Source: an uncultured Pelosinus sp. (GTDB lineage Bacteria > Bacillota > Negativicutes > Sporomusales > Acetonemataceae). From it: a stretch of 64,000 bases of DNA. Location of the stretch: contig UQPB01000011.1 in assembly GCA_900542835.1 (NCBI GenBank), positions 1-64,000 of the forward strand. Direction: 5' to 3'. Positions 35,267 to 44,440 of this stretch are shown here, piece by piece. The notes beneath the pieces were generated by a model, which was given only the letters and a program-made list of their open reading frames with translations, was not told the DNA's origin and searched no databases. A program made the translations under genes and the position numbers. Each line of letters begins with the position of its first letter. Within the stretch, counting starts at the first letter, position 1.

Positions 35267-35295
35267 TTGGCAATTCGACCTGATTCGGCTATAAT
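35267..35295 (+). promoter_or_regulatory. Sigma-A promoter of the DUF1934-argS unit
   Basis: TTGGCA (35267-35272), a 17-bp spacer and TATAAT (35290-35295) make a near-consensus promoter about 50 bp upstream of the first start codon. Confidence 0.85.
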
Positions 35296-35347
35296 ATATT
35301 GGTATATTGCTGCGCGCCGGTTCGGCGCGCTTAATTGGGAGAAAGCC

Positions 35348-35779
35348 ATGCAAGCTGTTATTGTCAAGGTGACGGGAACCCAGCAAGGGGCCGACGGCGA
35401 GATCGAAACGATTGAGCTGACCGCCACAGGAAGCTGCCGGCGACAAAACGGGACAACCTATATTACCTATAAGGAAGAGTTGACCGGACTCGACGGCGCT
35501 TCAACCCTGCTGAAGCTGTATCCGAACCATATATGCCTCGTCAGGCTGGGCGCTTATCAACAGAAGCAGGAGTTTATTCCCGGGCGTAAGACCTACAGCA
35601 ATTATGTCACGCCTCATGGCAGCCTGATGCTGGGTGTGACCACGCGATCCTTGGCGTTCACTCCGATTGACGAGAATGATCCGTCTGCCGGGCAGACTGT
35701 TGCGATTAACTACGAATTGGAAGTGGAGGGACAATGGCAGAGCAGCAATACGCTGCGATTGTCCTTTACGAAGGCATGA
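35348..35779 (+). CDS. DUF1934 (YwiB-like) beta-barrel protein
   Basis: 143-residue soluble protein matching the DUF1934 family: TYITYKEELTGLDGASTLLKLYPN and the middle VRLGAYQQKQEF are typical. The family has a lipocalin-like fold and commonly lies beside argS, as here (B. subtilis ywiB-argS). Function unknown. A GGGAGAAAG site precedes the ATG. Its end is only 17 nt from the argS start. Confidence 0.82.
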   Translation: MQAVIVKVTGTQQGADGEIETIELTATGSCRRQNGTTYITYKEELTGLDGASTLLKLYPNHICLVRLGAYQQKQEFIPGRKTYSNYVTPHGSLMLGVTTRSLAFTPIDENDPSAGQTVAINYELEVEGQWQSSNTLRLSFTKA

Positions 35780-35796
35780 ATGAGAGGAAGAATAGC

Positions 35797-37464
35797 ATGG
35801 ATATGAAGGGCCTGCTCTCCGGGGCTGTCCTGGCGGCCGCCGAGGCTGCCGTACAGGCCGGTGAACTGAAGCTGGACGAACTGGGGCCGGTGCAGTTGGA
35901 GGTGCCGCCGCAAAAGGAATTCGGCGATTACGCAACTAATTTCGCGATGCAGACGGCAAAAGCGGCCCGGATGAATCCACGGGTGCTGGCGCAGACAATT
36001 GCCGCAAGGCTTCAGGAGCCATGGCTGGAAAAAATTGAAATTGCCGGACCGGGATTCATGAATTTTTATTTAAAACCCGACTGGCTGTATGAAACGCTTG
36101 ATCGCGTGATCAAAGCGGGTGACGGGTGGGGGAATCTGACTGCCGAGCAACCGCAGAAAATACAGGTCGAATTTGTCAGCGCTAATCCGACCGGTCCGCT
36201 GCATGTCGGGCATGGCCGGGGAGCGGCGCTGGGCAGTGCACTTGTCAATTTGCTGCGGGCGGCGGGGCACGCGGTGGAAGCGGAGTATTATATCAATGAT
36301 GCCGGCAACCAAATTGATAATTTGGCTGCTTCTGTTAATACCCGCTACCTGGAACTGCTGGGGCAGCCGGCTGTGTTTCCCGAGGATGGCTATCACGGCG
36401 GCGATATTATTGAAACGGCGAAGCGGATTATTACCCGTGATGGCGACCGTTATCTGAAGGCAGCCGACGATGAACGGATGGCTGTGTTTAAAGAACTGGC
36501 GCTGACGGAGAAGCTGGCGGCGCTGCGGGAAGACCTGGAAGCTTTCAGAGTAACGTTTGACGTCTGGTTTTCCGAACGCAGCCTGCACCGGCAAAACGCC
36601 ATTGACACCACCTGTGAATTATTAACGGAAAAAGGCGATATGTACCGGCAGGACGGCGCTCTCTGGCTGAAGTCGACCGCCTATGGCGATGATAAGGATC
36701 GCGTCGTTATTCGTGATAATGGCGTTCCCACCTATCTGGCTGCCGATATTGCCTATCATCGTGATAAACTGGAGCGCGGTTTTGATACGATTATCAATAT
36801 CTGGGGAGCCGATCATCATGGCTATATTCCCCGGGTCCGGGCCGCGATCGCGGCTATGGGTTATGACCCGCAGCGTCTGGAAGTCCTGATTCTGCAAATG
36901 GTCAGCCTTTACCAAAACGGTGAGCTGGTAAAAATGTCTAAGCGAACCGGCCAGGGCGTGACGCTTACTGAACTAATGGAAGAGGTCGGAGTCGACGCCG
37001 CCCGTTTTTTCTTTATTATGCGTTCAGCCGACAGCCAGCTTGACTTTGATCTGGATTTGGCGAAGTCACGCACCAATGAGAACCCGGTCTACTATATTCA
37101 ATATGCGCATGCCCGCATTGCCAGCATCTTCCGCCAGGCGGCGGAAGCCGGCGTTGCGGCAACGCTGCCGGAAAGTCCGGCAGCGTTGGCGGTTTTGACA
37201 CAGGAAGCGGAAATCGATCTGATTAAAAAGCTGGGGAGCTACCCCGGCGAGATTGCCGCTGCGGCCAAAGAGCGCGCTCCGCACCGTATCGCGCGGTTTG
37301 CGCATGAACTGGCCGGTTTATTCCATACCTTTTATAATCAATGCCGGATCATCGGCGTTGAGCCCGAACTGCAGGCCGCCCGCCTGGCGCTGGTTGGAGC
37401 CGTGCAGTCGACAATCCGTCATTCGCTGGCGGTTCTGGGTGTTAGCGCGCCCGAAAAAATGTGA
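35797..37464 (+). CDS. argS: Arginyl-tRNA synthetase
   Basis: 555 residues. ArgRS N-terminal additional domain (about 1-110), class I catalytic core with VSANPTGPLHVGHGRG (HIGH motif) and VKMSKRTGQ (KMSK motif), and a C-terminal DALR anticodon domain ending in SLAVLGVSAPEKM. It charges tRNA(Arg). ATG 35797 is preceded by GAGGAAG; an earlier in-frame ATG would overlap the DUF1934 gene. It is cotranscribed with that gene. Confidence 0.95.
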   Translation: MDMKGLLSGAVLAAAEAAVQAGELKLDELGPVQLEVPPQKEFGDYATNFAMQTAKAARMNPRVLAQTIAARLQEPWLEKIEIAGPGFMNFYLKPDWLYETLDRVIKAGDGWGNLTAEQPQKIQVEFVSANPTGPLHVGHGRGAALGSALVNLLRAAGHAVEAEYYINDAGNQIDNLAASVNTRYLELLGQPAVFPEDGYHGGDIIETAKRIITRDGDRYLKAADDERMAVFKELALTEKLAALREDLEAFRVTFDVWFSERSLHRQNAIDTTCELLTEKGDMYRQDGALWLKSTAYGDDKDRVVIRDNGVPTYLAADIAYHRDKLERGFDTIINIWGADHHGYIPRVRAAIAAMGYDPQRLEVLILQMVSLYQNGELVKMSKRTGQGVTLTELMEEVGVDAARFFFIMRSADSQLDFDLDLAKSRTNENPVYYIQYAHARIASIFRQAAEAGVAATLPESPAALAVLTQEAEIDLIKKLGSYPGEIAAAAKERAPHRIARFAHELAGLFHTFYNQCRIIGVEPELQAARLALVGAVQSTIRHSLAVLGVSAPEKM

Positions 37465-37497
37465 GTCGCAGTTTAATTATTTCGCGGAGGGAATTAC

Positions 37498-37869
37498 ATG
37501 TCTACTAAGGAAATCGGATCAGAAGCCGATATCGCTTACCAAATCCTGCGGCAGGCAGGCGCGCCGATGCATTTTCGCGATTTGATCAATCAGGTTCTGG
37601 TTGAGAAGGGCGGTCCCGTCTATTCGCGCGGACATGCCATGGCGGAGGTTCACACCCAGGTAAATATTGACAGTCGCTTTTTTCATGTTGGCAAAGGCGA
37701 ATGGGGACTGGTGGAATGGACGCCGCAGCGGGTATCCGGCCGTATGTCTGAGGAACCGGCCGATAAATCGTATCAAACGAATTTGCGCAGGGAGAAGCTG
37801 TTGGAGGAAATTCAGCAGGATTATGTGAAAGTACCGGCCGAACCGGAAGAACTGGATGAGAATCCCTGA
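37498..37869 (+). CDS. rpoE: RNA polymerase delta subunit-like HARE-HTH protein
   Basis: 123 residues with an N-terminal HARE-HTH domain (residues about 8-70, from DIAYQILRQAGAPMHFRDLI to GKGEWGLVEW). The tail is charged but shorter and less acidic than in Bacillus delta. Delta helps polymerase recycling and promoter selectivity. The position directly before pyrG matches B. subtilis rpoE-pyrG. GGAGG lies 8-12 nt before the ATG. Confidence 0.8.
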   Translation: MSTKEIGSEADIAYQILRQAGAPMHFRDLINQVLVEKGGPVYSRGHAMAEVHTQVNIDSRFFHVGKGEWGLVEWTPQRVSGRMSEEPADKSYQTNLRREKLLEEIQQDYVKVPAEPEELDENP

Positions 37870-37922
37870 CAGGCAAAATACGCGTAAAGAAAACCGGCGG
37901 CAGCCGGTTATAGGAGGAGTAA

Positions 37923-39533
37923 ATGGCTAAGTATATTTTTGTTACCGGCGGAGTTGTGTCATCACTGGGAAAGGGCATCACCGCAGCGTCGCTGGGCCGG
38001 CTGTTAAAAAGCCGTGGTTTCCAGGTTACCATTCAAAAATTTGATCCCTATATCAATGTCGACCCAGGCACGATGAGCCCGTATCAGCACGGTGAGGTTT
38101 TCGTTACCGAGGACGGCGGCGAGACCGATCTGGATCTTGGCCATTATGAACGGTTTATTGACATCAATTTGAGCAAAAGCTCCAGTGTAACCGCCGGCAA
38201 GATCTATTTGTCGGTGATCACCAAGGAGCGCCGCGGTGATTATCTCGGCGGCACAGTTCAGGTTATTCCCCACATTACCAATGAGATCAAAGAGCGGATT
38301 TACCGTGTGGGCAAGGAAGATAACGCCGACATTGTCATTACCGAAATCGGCGGTACGGTCGGCGATATCGAAAGTTTGCCGTTTCTGGAAGCGATTCGTC
38401 AGGTGCGCAAGGAGGTCGGCCGCGAGGATACGCTCTATATCCACGTGACGCTGGTTCCTTATATTGCCGCCGCCGGCGAACTGAAGACAAAGCCGACGCA
38501 GCACAGTGTCAAGGAATTACGCAGCATCGGTATTCACCCCGATATTATTGTCTGTCGCTCTGAGCAGGAGATTTCTGCCGACATGAAAGACAAGATTGCG
38601 CTGTTTTGTGACATTGACGCTAAAGCGGTCATTCAAAATAAAAATGCCGCCAGTATCTATCAGGTGCCGCTGATGCTGGCGGAAGAGGGATTGGATCGCA
38701 TTGCCATGGAAAAGCTGGGACTGGGAGACGGTGCCGGCGATATCAGCGGCTGGCGGGAAATGGTCAATAAGATCATGAATCCGGCGACTAAGGTGACGAT
38801 TGCGATTGTCGGCAAGTATGTAGCCCTGCAGGACGCTTATCTCAGCGTATCCGAGGCGCTGCGCCACGCCGGCATTGCCAATTCGGCGGCGATTGCGATT
38901 AAATGGGTTAATGCCGAGGAGATTGAGGATGCTGACGACCTGGATGTATTCTTCCGCGATGTAGACGGTATTTTGGTACCCGGTGGTTTTGGCGATCGCG
39001 GCATTGAAGGCAAAATTTCCGCCATCCGCTATGCCCGTGAGCATAAAATTCCCTTCTTTGGCCTGTGTCTGGGGATGCAGTGCGCGGTTATCGAGTTTGC
39101 GCGTCATGTCTGCGGCCTGGCTGATGCCAACAGTACGGAATTCGCTCCCGCCACCCGCTATCCGGTTATTGACCTTATGCCTGATCAGGCGAATGTGGTC
39201 GATAAGGGCGGCACGATGCGTCTGGGCGTTTATCCCTGCAAGGTAATGGAAGACACGCTGACATGCAAGGCCTACCAGGATGAGGTCATCTATGAGCGTC
39301 ACCGGCATCGTTTTGAATTCAATAACGCCTTCCGGCAGCAATTGACCGACGCTGGCCTGGTGATTGGCGGTACGCTGCCTAACGGCCGGCTGGTGGAAAT
39401 TGTTGAACTGCGCGATCACCCCTGGTTTGTCGCCACCCAGTTCCATCCGGAGTTTAAATCGCGGCCTACTCACCCGCATCCCTTATTCCGCGACTTTATT
39501 ATGGCCGCGGTGAATAAACTACAATCACGCTAA
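37923..39533 (+). CDS. pyrG: CTP synthase
   Basis: 536 residues. Synthase domain starting KYIFVTGGVVSSLGKGITAASLG (P-loop), with NVDPGTMSPYQHGEVFVTEDGGE, then a C-terminal glutamine amidotransferase with FGLCLGMQCAVIEFAR (nucleophile Cys) and a final HPEFKSRP. It converts UTP plus glutamine to CTP. AGGAGG precedes the ATG. The short gap to rpoE has a small AACCGG/CCGGTT hairpin but no obvious pyrG attenuator. Confidence 0.96.
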   Translation: MAKYIFVTGGVVSSLGKGITAASLGRLLKSRGFQVTIQKFDPYINVDPGTMSPYQHGEVFVTEDGGETDLDLGHYERFIDINLSKSSSVTAGKIYLSVITKERRGDYLGGTVQVIPHITNEIKERIYRVGKEDNADIVITEIGGTVGDIESLPFLEAIRQVRKEVGREDTLYIHVTLVPYIAAAGELKTKPTQHSVKELRSIGIHPDIIVCRSEQEISADMKDKIALFCDIDAKAVIQNKNAASIYQVPLMLAEEGLDRIAMEKLGLGDGAGDISGWREMVNKIMNPATKVTIAIVGKYVALQDAYLSVSEALRHAGIANSAAIAIKWVNAEEIEDADDLDVFFRDVDGILVPGGFGDRGIEGKISAIRYAREHKIPFFGLCLGMQCAVIEFARHVCGLADANSTEFAPATRYPVIDLMPDQANVVDKGGTMRLGVYPCKVMEDTLTCKAYQDEVIYERHRHRFEFNNAFRQQLTDAGLVIGGTLPNGRLVEIVELRDHPWFVATQFHPEFKSRPTHPHPLFRDFIMAAVNKLQSR

Positions 39534-39536
39534 CGT

Positions 39537-39568
39537 ATTCGGACTGTTGAGTAATCAACAGTCCGAAT
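39537..39568 (+). terminator. Hairpin after pyrG
   Basis: ATTCGGACTGTTGA pairs perfectly with TCAACAGTCCGAAT across a GTAA tetraloop. There is no T-run, so it may be an mRNA 3' end protector rather than a strong terminator. Confidence 0.6.
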
Positions 39569-39589
39569 TGCTAACAGGAGGTGCAGCGG

Positions 39590-40501
39590 ATGTATAAAAA
39601 AGCAGTCATGGTTGTCATTCTGGCCGTGGTCGCGCTGTCGCTGGCGGCGCTGTCCCTGCTGGCCGGCCGACAGGAGGCCGCCGGTGGCAAGATTGCCTTG
39701 ATTTATGTCGAGGGCGTTATTGCCGGCGGCCGTGGCCAAACGTCGCTCTTTGCCGATGGCGGCGGCACCGACGCCCTGATGAAACAATTGCGGCAGGCTA
39801 AGGACGATCCCTCGGTCCGCGCGGTCGTACTGCGGATCAACAGTCCGGGCGGCAGCGCTCCGGCAGCCCAGGAAGTGGGCGAAGAAGTTAAACGGCTGCG
39901 CCAGGCGGGCAAACCAGTGGTTGCCTCAATGGGTGATGTCGCCGCATCCGGCGGTTACTGGCTGGCGGCTGTCAGTGACAAGATATACGCCAACCCCGCT
40001 TCGCTGACCGGCAGTATCGGCGTTTATATTCCCTATACAAACTGGGAGCAGTTAATGAATAAGCTCGGCGTTCATTCGGAAAAAATCAAAAGCGGCCCTT
40101 ACAAGGACATTTTGTCGCCTGACCGCGGCCTGACCGCGGCGGAGCGGGACATCATCCAGACCATGGTGGATGAGCTGTATGAGCAATTTGTCGCCGTTGT
40201 AGCCGAAGGCCGCAATCTGGATAAGGAAACTGTCCGTAAGCTGGCTGACGGCCGTGTTTACACCGGCAGTCAGGCGAAAGCGGCCGGTCTGGTCGATGAA
40301 CTGGGGAATTTATATGATGCCATTGACGGCGCCAGAGAACTGGCGGGACTGGACGCCGATGCGCCGCTGATCGAGTTTGGCCGCGGCACTCCGTGGGAGG
40401 CCCTGTTTGAAAGCCGCTCTGACTGGCGGCAGCTGCTGCGGCAGCAAACGGAAAGCCTTTTGGCGCCGTTGGCTGTTTCACCGCTGCGGCAGGTGGAATG
40501 A
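39590..40501 (+). CDS. sppA: Signal peptide peptidase SppA
   Basis: 303-residue S49 serine protease with one N-terminal membrane helix. MGDVAASGGYWLAA carries the catalytic Ser, and KIKSGPYKDILSP the catalytic Lys about 50 residues later, as in Firmicute SppA. It degrades leftover signal peptides in the membrane. ATG 39590 has AGGAGG upstream. The stop overlaps the next start (ATGA), so the two proteins are translationally coupled. Confidence 0.9.
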   Translation: MYKKAVMVVILAVVALSLAALSLLAGRQEAAGGKIALIYVEGVIAGGRGQTSLFADGGGTDALMKQLRQAKDDPSVRAVVLRINSPGGSAPAAQEVGEEVKRLRQAGKPVVASMGDVAASGGYWLAAVSDKIYANPASLTGSIGVYIPYTNWEQLMNKLGVHSEKIKSGPYKDILSPDRGLTAAERDIIQTMVDELYEQFVAVVAEGRNLDKETVRKLADGRVYTGSQAKAAGLVDELGNLYDAIDGARELAGLDADAPLIEFGRGTPWEALFESRSDWRQLLRQQTESLLAPLAVSPLRQVE

Positions 40502-41082
40502 TGACAGAGATAGCCGATAAAAAAACTCTCATCTGGGAGATCTGGTATGATGTCCTGTTCGACCCTGCCGCGGCCATGCGTTCTGTGGCTGCTGCGCCGC
40601 GAAAAGGTCCGGCGCTGTTCAGCCTGATCAGCGGGCTTCTGCCGCCCTGGGCTTTGTATTTCGCAGTTGGCGGAACGGGCAGTGATTTGGCTGGCGCACT
40701 TTTGCCGCTGTGGATTGTCCTGGCGATTGGCTTCTGGTTTGCCGCTGCCGCCCTGCTGCACCTGGCCGCGGTGCTGGCCGGAGGACGCGGCGATGCCTCT
40801 GTTCTGCTGTGCGCGCTGGGTTATGTCCTGCTGCCGCAGTTCTTCCTCATTCCGGCGGCGGCCTTTGCCTGGGGCCTGCCGCCAGGGGCTCGTATGGCTG
40901 GCTTTATTGCCGGCCCGGCTCTGCTGCTGTGCTGGTCGCTGCGGCTTAGCCTGCTGGCGCTGCGGCAGGGGTACGGACTTACGGCAGCAAAAGCGGCGCT
41001 GGTTTTACTCGTGCCGATTTTCCTGCCTGCCGGCATTTTCCTGTTGGCAGTAGCAGCTTTGGGCTTTGGCATTTTTTTATAG
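40498..41082 (+). CDS. Yip1-like multi-pass membrane protein
   Basis: 194 residues with a short cytoplasmic N-terminus (IWEIWYDVLFDPAAAMRSVA, a typical Yip1-domain opening) and about five hydrophobic helices rich in Ala/Leu. Bacterial Yip1-domain proteins have no settled function. Start overlaps the sppA stop, pointing to joint expression. Confidence 0.7.
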   Translation: MMTEIADKKTLIWEIWYDVLFDPAAAMRSVAAAPRKGPALFSLISGLLPPWALYFAVGGTGSDLAGALLPLWIVLAIGFWFAAAALLHLAAVLAGGRGDASVLLCALGYVLLPQFFLIPAAAFAWGLPPGARMAGFIAGPALLLCWSLRLSLLALRQGYGLTAAKAALVLLVPIFLPAGIFLLAVAALGFGIFL

Positions 41083-41120
41083 TAGCGGTGGCCGCAGGGC
41101 ATGCTAATAACGGACTGGCA

Positions 41121-41158
41121 GCGGGCGGCAGTATGCTGCCCGCCAGCGGGTGATTTTT
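41121..41158 (+). terminator. Terminator after the sppA unit
   Basis: GCGGGCGGCA (41121-41130) pairs with TGCTGCCCGC (41134-41143, one wobble). A T6 run follows about 10 nt later. The rest of 41083-41330 shows no gene. Confidence 0.6.
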
Positions 41159-41330
41159 TGGAATTATAGCAAAACAATCTACAAAAAACAAAATAAGAAC
41201 CAAATTTTCCCATAGTGCAGCAGGAAAATGGCGTTAGAGTCCGAATATGTAGAATAGTAAAGCCACCGTGTATCCGGCTGATAGAGGAGTAAGCTTTTAG
41301 TAAAGCAATATCGATATGGAGTGATCGAAA

Positions 41331-41729
41331 TTGTCGCTTTCACAGGCAACGATACTAATTGTTGACGACCAGCCCGGGATCAGGAGACTGTTGTTGGAAG
41401 TGCTATCTGAAAACGGATACGCTGTCGAAACTGCCGCCAATGGCTATGAAGGGCTGCAAAAAGCGCGGGAAGTGAATCCGGAACTGCTGCTGATGGATAT
41501 GAAGATGCCGGGATTGGACGGGATCGAAACCTTGCGCGAATTGCGGCGGATCGGTCTGGATTCCAAGGTGATCATGATGACCGCTTACGGCGAACTGGAC
41601 ATGATTAATGAAGCGAAGGAACTGGGAGCGCTCGCCTATATCACTAAACCGTTCGACATTCTCTCGCTATGTCAGCTTGTGGAACAAAATGTAAAGGACA
41701 GCTCGCTGCTGCGTCTGCGCAGCGGTTAA
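41331..41729 (+). CDS. spo0F: Spo0F-like single-domain response regulator
   Basis: 132-residue receiver domain without an output domain: acidic pocket VDD (12-13), phospho-acceptor D56 in LLMDMKMPGLDGIE, MMTAYGELDM and ITKPFD. Sequence and size match Spo0F, the phosphorelay intermediate between sporulation kinases and Spo0B. The neighbourhood (fsa and glpX downstream) also matches spo0F loci in Bacillus. TTG start with GGAG upstream. Confidence 0.87.
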   Translation: MSLSQATILIVDDQPGIRRLLLEVLSENGYAVETAANGYEGLQKAREVNPELLLMDMKMPGLDGIETLRELRRIGLDSKVIMMTAYGELDMINEAKELGALAYITKPFDILSLCQLVEQNVKDSSLLRLRSG

Positions 41730-41808
41730 GCCCAAGCGTTCCGTCAAGGCTGCCGGCAGGAATTTCCTAGCTGCCGGCGAATGTGTTTATTGGGAAGGAG
41801 GGCAGGTT

Positions 41809-42435
41809 ATGGTGCTTGCTGCCACTACCACTCTTGCGCTCTATTGTTCGCATTGCGGTAAAATCCATTTACATACGGTTTGCCGTTTCGAATTACACGC
41901 CTTAAAAACGGCGGAGTTATGCTGCAGCTGTGGTCATGTGCAGGCCAGGGTCGCTCCTGCCCGTAATGGCCAGTTTTTTCTCACCCTTTATTGTCAATTG
42001 TGCCGCAAACAGCACGTTTTGTGCGTCAGCTACCGCCATAATGGCGCTGTTGAACCGCGCAAACTTTATTGTGCCGATAATAATCTGGAATTAGGGCTGG
42101 CCGGCGAACGCCAACTGCTTGAGCAGACGCTGGACCGGCATCGCTATGCGGTTAATCATGCCTCCCAGGATCCGACGGGAGCCGAGTCCGAGAATTCGCA
42201 GGTACTGCTTGACGTACTGAATAAAGTCCATGATATTGCCGAAAACGGCGGCGTTCATTGCAGCTGCGGCAGCTCGGCGATCCGGGCCAGAGTGCTGACT
42301 GCCTGCATTGAACTGCGCTGCCTCGCCTGCGGTGCTGCTGCCACCCTGGCGGCTCGCAATGAAACGGATCTGGCGCGGCTGGCGGATATGAAAACCATTG
42401 ATTTATCCCGGTCCTGTCATTCGCGAACTCATTGA
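41809..42435 (+). CDS. Cysteine-rich zinc-ribbon protein of unknown function
   Basis: 208 soluble residues with at least four Cys pairs: CSHC (14-17), CSCG (about 39), CQLC (64-67), CSCG (about 149) and CLAC (about 165). They suggest two zinc ribbons, at the N- and C-terminal thirds, separated by an acidic/helical middle (residues about 95-140). No catalytic motif is visible. A strong AAGGAGG precedes ATG. It sits between spo0F and fsa. I do not recognise a characterised family. Confidence 0.7.
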   Translation: MVLAATTTLALYCSHCGKIHLHTVCRFELHALKTAELCCSCGHVQARVAPARNGQFFLTLYCQLCRKQHVLCVSYRHNGAVEPRKLYCADNNLELGLAGERQLLEQTLDRHRYAVNHASQDPTGAESENSQVLLDVLNKVHDIAENGGVHCSCGSSAIRARVLTACIELRCLACGAAATLAARNETDLARLADMKTIDLSRSCHSRTH

Positions 42436-42461
42436 CTGAATTTTAGAATGGAGGGGCTTTT

Positions 42462-43106
42462 ATGAAGTTTTTTCTCGACAGCGCCAATATCGCAGACGTA
42501 GAGGCTGCGTTCCAGCTTGGTGTCATTGACGGTGTGACGACAAATCCTTCGCTGATCGCAAAGGAAAAGCAGGATATTAAGGCGGTCGTAAAAGAGATTG
42601 CCCGCATTGTTCCCGGTCCGGTCAGCGCCGAGGTGATCAGCGACCGTTATGAGCTGATGCTGCCGGAAGCCCGTGAATTGGCTAAATTAGCCGACAATAT
42701 TGTCATCAAGGTGCCGATCGGCGTCGAGGGCTTAAAGACGGTCAGCGCTCTTCGCGCCGAGGGGATTAAAACCAATGTCACGCTGATTTTTTCCGCCAAT
42801 CAGGCACTATTGGCGGCGCGGGCCGGCGCCGCTTTTGTCAGTCCGTTTATCGGCCGGCTGGATGATATCAGCGAGGATGGCGTGCAGCTTGTGGGCAGCA
42901 TTGCCGATATCTTTCAAATCCATGCGATTGAAACCGAAATTATTGCCGCCAGCGTCAGGCATCCGCTGCATGTGACCCAGGCCGCTCTGGCCGGGGCCCA
43001 TATCGCCACAGTTCCTTACTCGGTATTGCTGTCACTGCTGGCGCATCCCTTGACCGATGCCGGGATAAAACGGTTTTATGATGACTGGAAGAGCGCCGCT
43101 GGCTGA
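42462..43106 (+). CDS. fsa: Fructose-6-phosphate aldolase / transaldolase-like
   Basis: 214 residues of the short transaldolase subfamily. MKFFLDSANIADVEAA opens the barrel, GVTTNPSLIAKE and NIVIKVPI (Schiff-base Lys) form the active site, and FVSPFIGRLDD is the phosphate region. Members act either as transaldolase or as fructose-6-phosphate aldolase; sequence alone does not separate these. It shares the spo0F-glpX neighbourhood found in other Firmicutes. Confidence 0.88.
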   Translation: MKFFLDSANIADVEAAFQLGVIDGVTTNPSLIAKEKQDIKAVVKEIARIVPGPVSAEVISDRYELMLPEARELAKLADNIVIKVPIGVEGLKTVSALRAEGIKTNVTLIFSANQALLAARAGAAFVSPFIGRLDDISEDGVQLVGSIADIFQIHAIETEIIAASVRHPLHVTQAALAGAHIATVPYSVLLSLLAHPLTDAGIKRFYDDWKSAAG

Positions 43107-43144
43107 GTTTTGTATTTGCCGAGAATAGGGAGTAGAGGTGCAAA

Positions 43145-44116
43145 ATGGATATAGATCGCGAGTTAGCCATGGAGTTTGTCCGGGTAACCGAGGCAGCCGC
43201 TATTGCCTGCGGCCGCTGGATGGGAAAAGGCGATAAAATTGCTGCTGATCAGGCTGCCGTTGACGCGATGCGGAGCATGTTCGATACTGTCAATATCAGT
43301 GGTACTGTCGTTATCGGCGAGGGGGAAATGGACGAGGCCCCTATGCTGTATATCGGTGAGCAGGTCGGAGCCGGCGGCCTCGAGGTTGATATCGCTGTTG
43401 ACCCGCTTGAGGGTACTAATCTGGTGGCCAAAGGGCTGCCGGGTGCTATCGCGGTGCTGGCGATTGCCCCCAAGGGCGGCTTGCTGCACGCTCCCGACAT
43501 GTATATGGATAAAATTGCCGTTGGACCGAAAGCGGCCGGAAAAGTTCATATCGACGCTCCGGTTAAAGACAATCTGAAAGCGGTGGCATCCGCGCTCGAC
43601 CGCCGGGTTGAGGATCTGACCGTCGTTATTCTCGACCGTCCGCGGCACGCGGGAATCATTCAGGAAGTCCGCGACGCCGGCGCCCGCATTAAACTGATCT
43701 CAGATGGTGATGTGTCGCCGGCGATCAATGTCGGCATTGAGGGAACCGGCATTCATATGATGCTGGGCGTGGGTGGCGCCCCGGAAGGCGTTATTGCCGC
43801 CGCTGCGCTGAAGTGCCTGGGCGGCGATATGCAGGGTAAGTTATGGCCGGAAAACGACGCCGATACGGCACGGGCCCAAAAGATGGGGATTCATGATATT
43901 AATAAGGTTCTGACGATTAATGATTTGGTCAGCGGCCAGGACGTCATCTTTGCGGCCACTGCCATCACCCAGGGGGATTTGTTGAACCCGCTGCGCTATT
44001 TTGGCGGCGGCGTCCGCAGTCACTCGATTGTCATGCGCCACAGTTCAGGAACCGTGCGATTTATCGACGCTATTCATACCTATGACCGCACGCCGCTGTT
44101 TATTAAGCGGGCCTAG
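43145..44116 (+). CDS. glpX: Fructose-1,6-bisphosphatase class II
   Basis: 323 residues of the GlpX family: GKGDKIAADQAAVDAMR, IGEGEMDEAPML and DPLEGTNLVAKG contain the lithium-sensitive phosphatase metal ligands. It hydrolyses fructose-1,6-bisphosphate in gluconeogenesis. AGAGGTG precedes the ATG. The TAG stop touches the left end of a MITE-like repeat. Confidence 0.93.
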   Translation: MDIDRELAMEFVRVTEAAAIACGRWMGKGDKIAADQAAVDAMRSMFDTVNISGTVVIGEGEMDEAPMLYIGEQVGAGGLEVDIAVDPLEGTNLVAKGLPGAIAVLAIAPKGGLLHAPDMYMDKIAVGPKAAGKVHIDAPVKDNLKAVASALDRRVEDLTVVILDRPRHAGIIQEVRDAGARIKLISDGDVSPAINVGIEGTGIHMMLGVGGAPEGVIAAAALKCLGGDMQGKLWPENDADTARAQKMGIHDINKVLTINDLVSGQDVIFAATAITQGDLLNPLRYFGGGVRSHSIVMRHSSGTVRFIDAIHTYDRTPLFIKRA

Positions 44117-44281
44117 GTAAGTGCTGATTAAATGAACCCGTCAGATTGACGAGAGATTTTTTCGACTGGCAAGGAAGAAGCCAGACCGCAGGAATAGCAA
44201 CGCTCTTGCAAGGACTGGCTGACGCCGCCAGGCGGAAAAAGATCCGTCAAGCTGCGTTGCGTAAATTAATCAGTGCTTAAC
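44116..44281 (+). repeat. MITE-like repeat, copy A
   Basis: GGTAAGTGCTGATTAA at the left and TTAATCAGTGCTTAAC at the right are inverted ends. They enclose about 135 bp with GACTGGCAAGGAAG, AGACCGCAGGAA and CTTGCAAGGACTGGCTGACGC blocks shared with copies at 62963 and 33864. It is flanked by TA on both sides (44114-44115 and 44282-44283), a possible target duplication. There is no coding frame. Confidence 0.88.
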
Positions 44282-44330
44282 TAGGTATACAGATTTCTAG
44301 CACCACGAAAAGAATTCGATACGCAAGCAT

Positions 44331-44373
44331 CCACAGCCCCGGAGTCTGCCACAGCAGCCGTCCGGGGCTGTGG
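44331..44373 (+). terminator. Hairpin terminator before the PrsW-like gene
   Basis: CCACAGCCCCGG and CCGGGGCTGTGG (44331-44342 and 44362-44373) form a perfect 12-bp stem with a 19-nt loop, followed by CGCGTTT. Confidence 0.7.
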
Positions 44374-44440
44374 CGCGTTTAAACGTATAGGTTACGGCTG
44401 AAACGGCAATAATCAGGTAAAAAGCCGGGAGGAAGACGGT

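Noticed and set aside
158..41258. Recurring TGTAGAATAG at 158, 22312 and 41249 as a regulatory motif
   Set aside because: Only three copies with inconsistent distance to start codons; at 22312 it runs into the ribosome site. Resemblance to a Spo0A box is poor.
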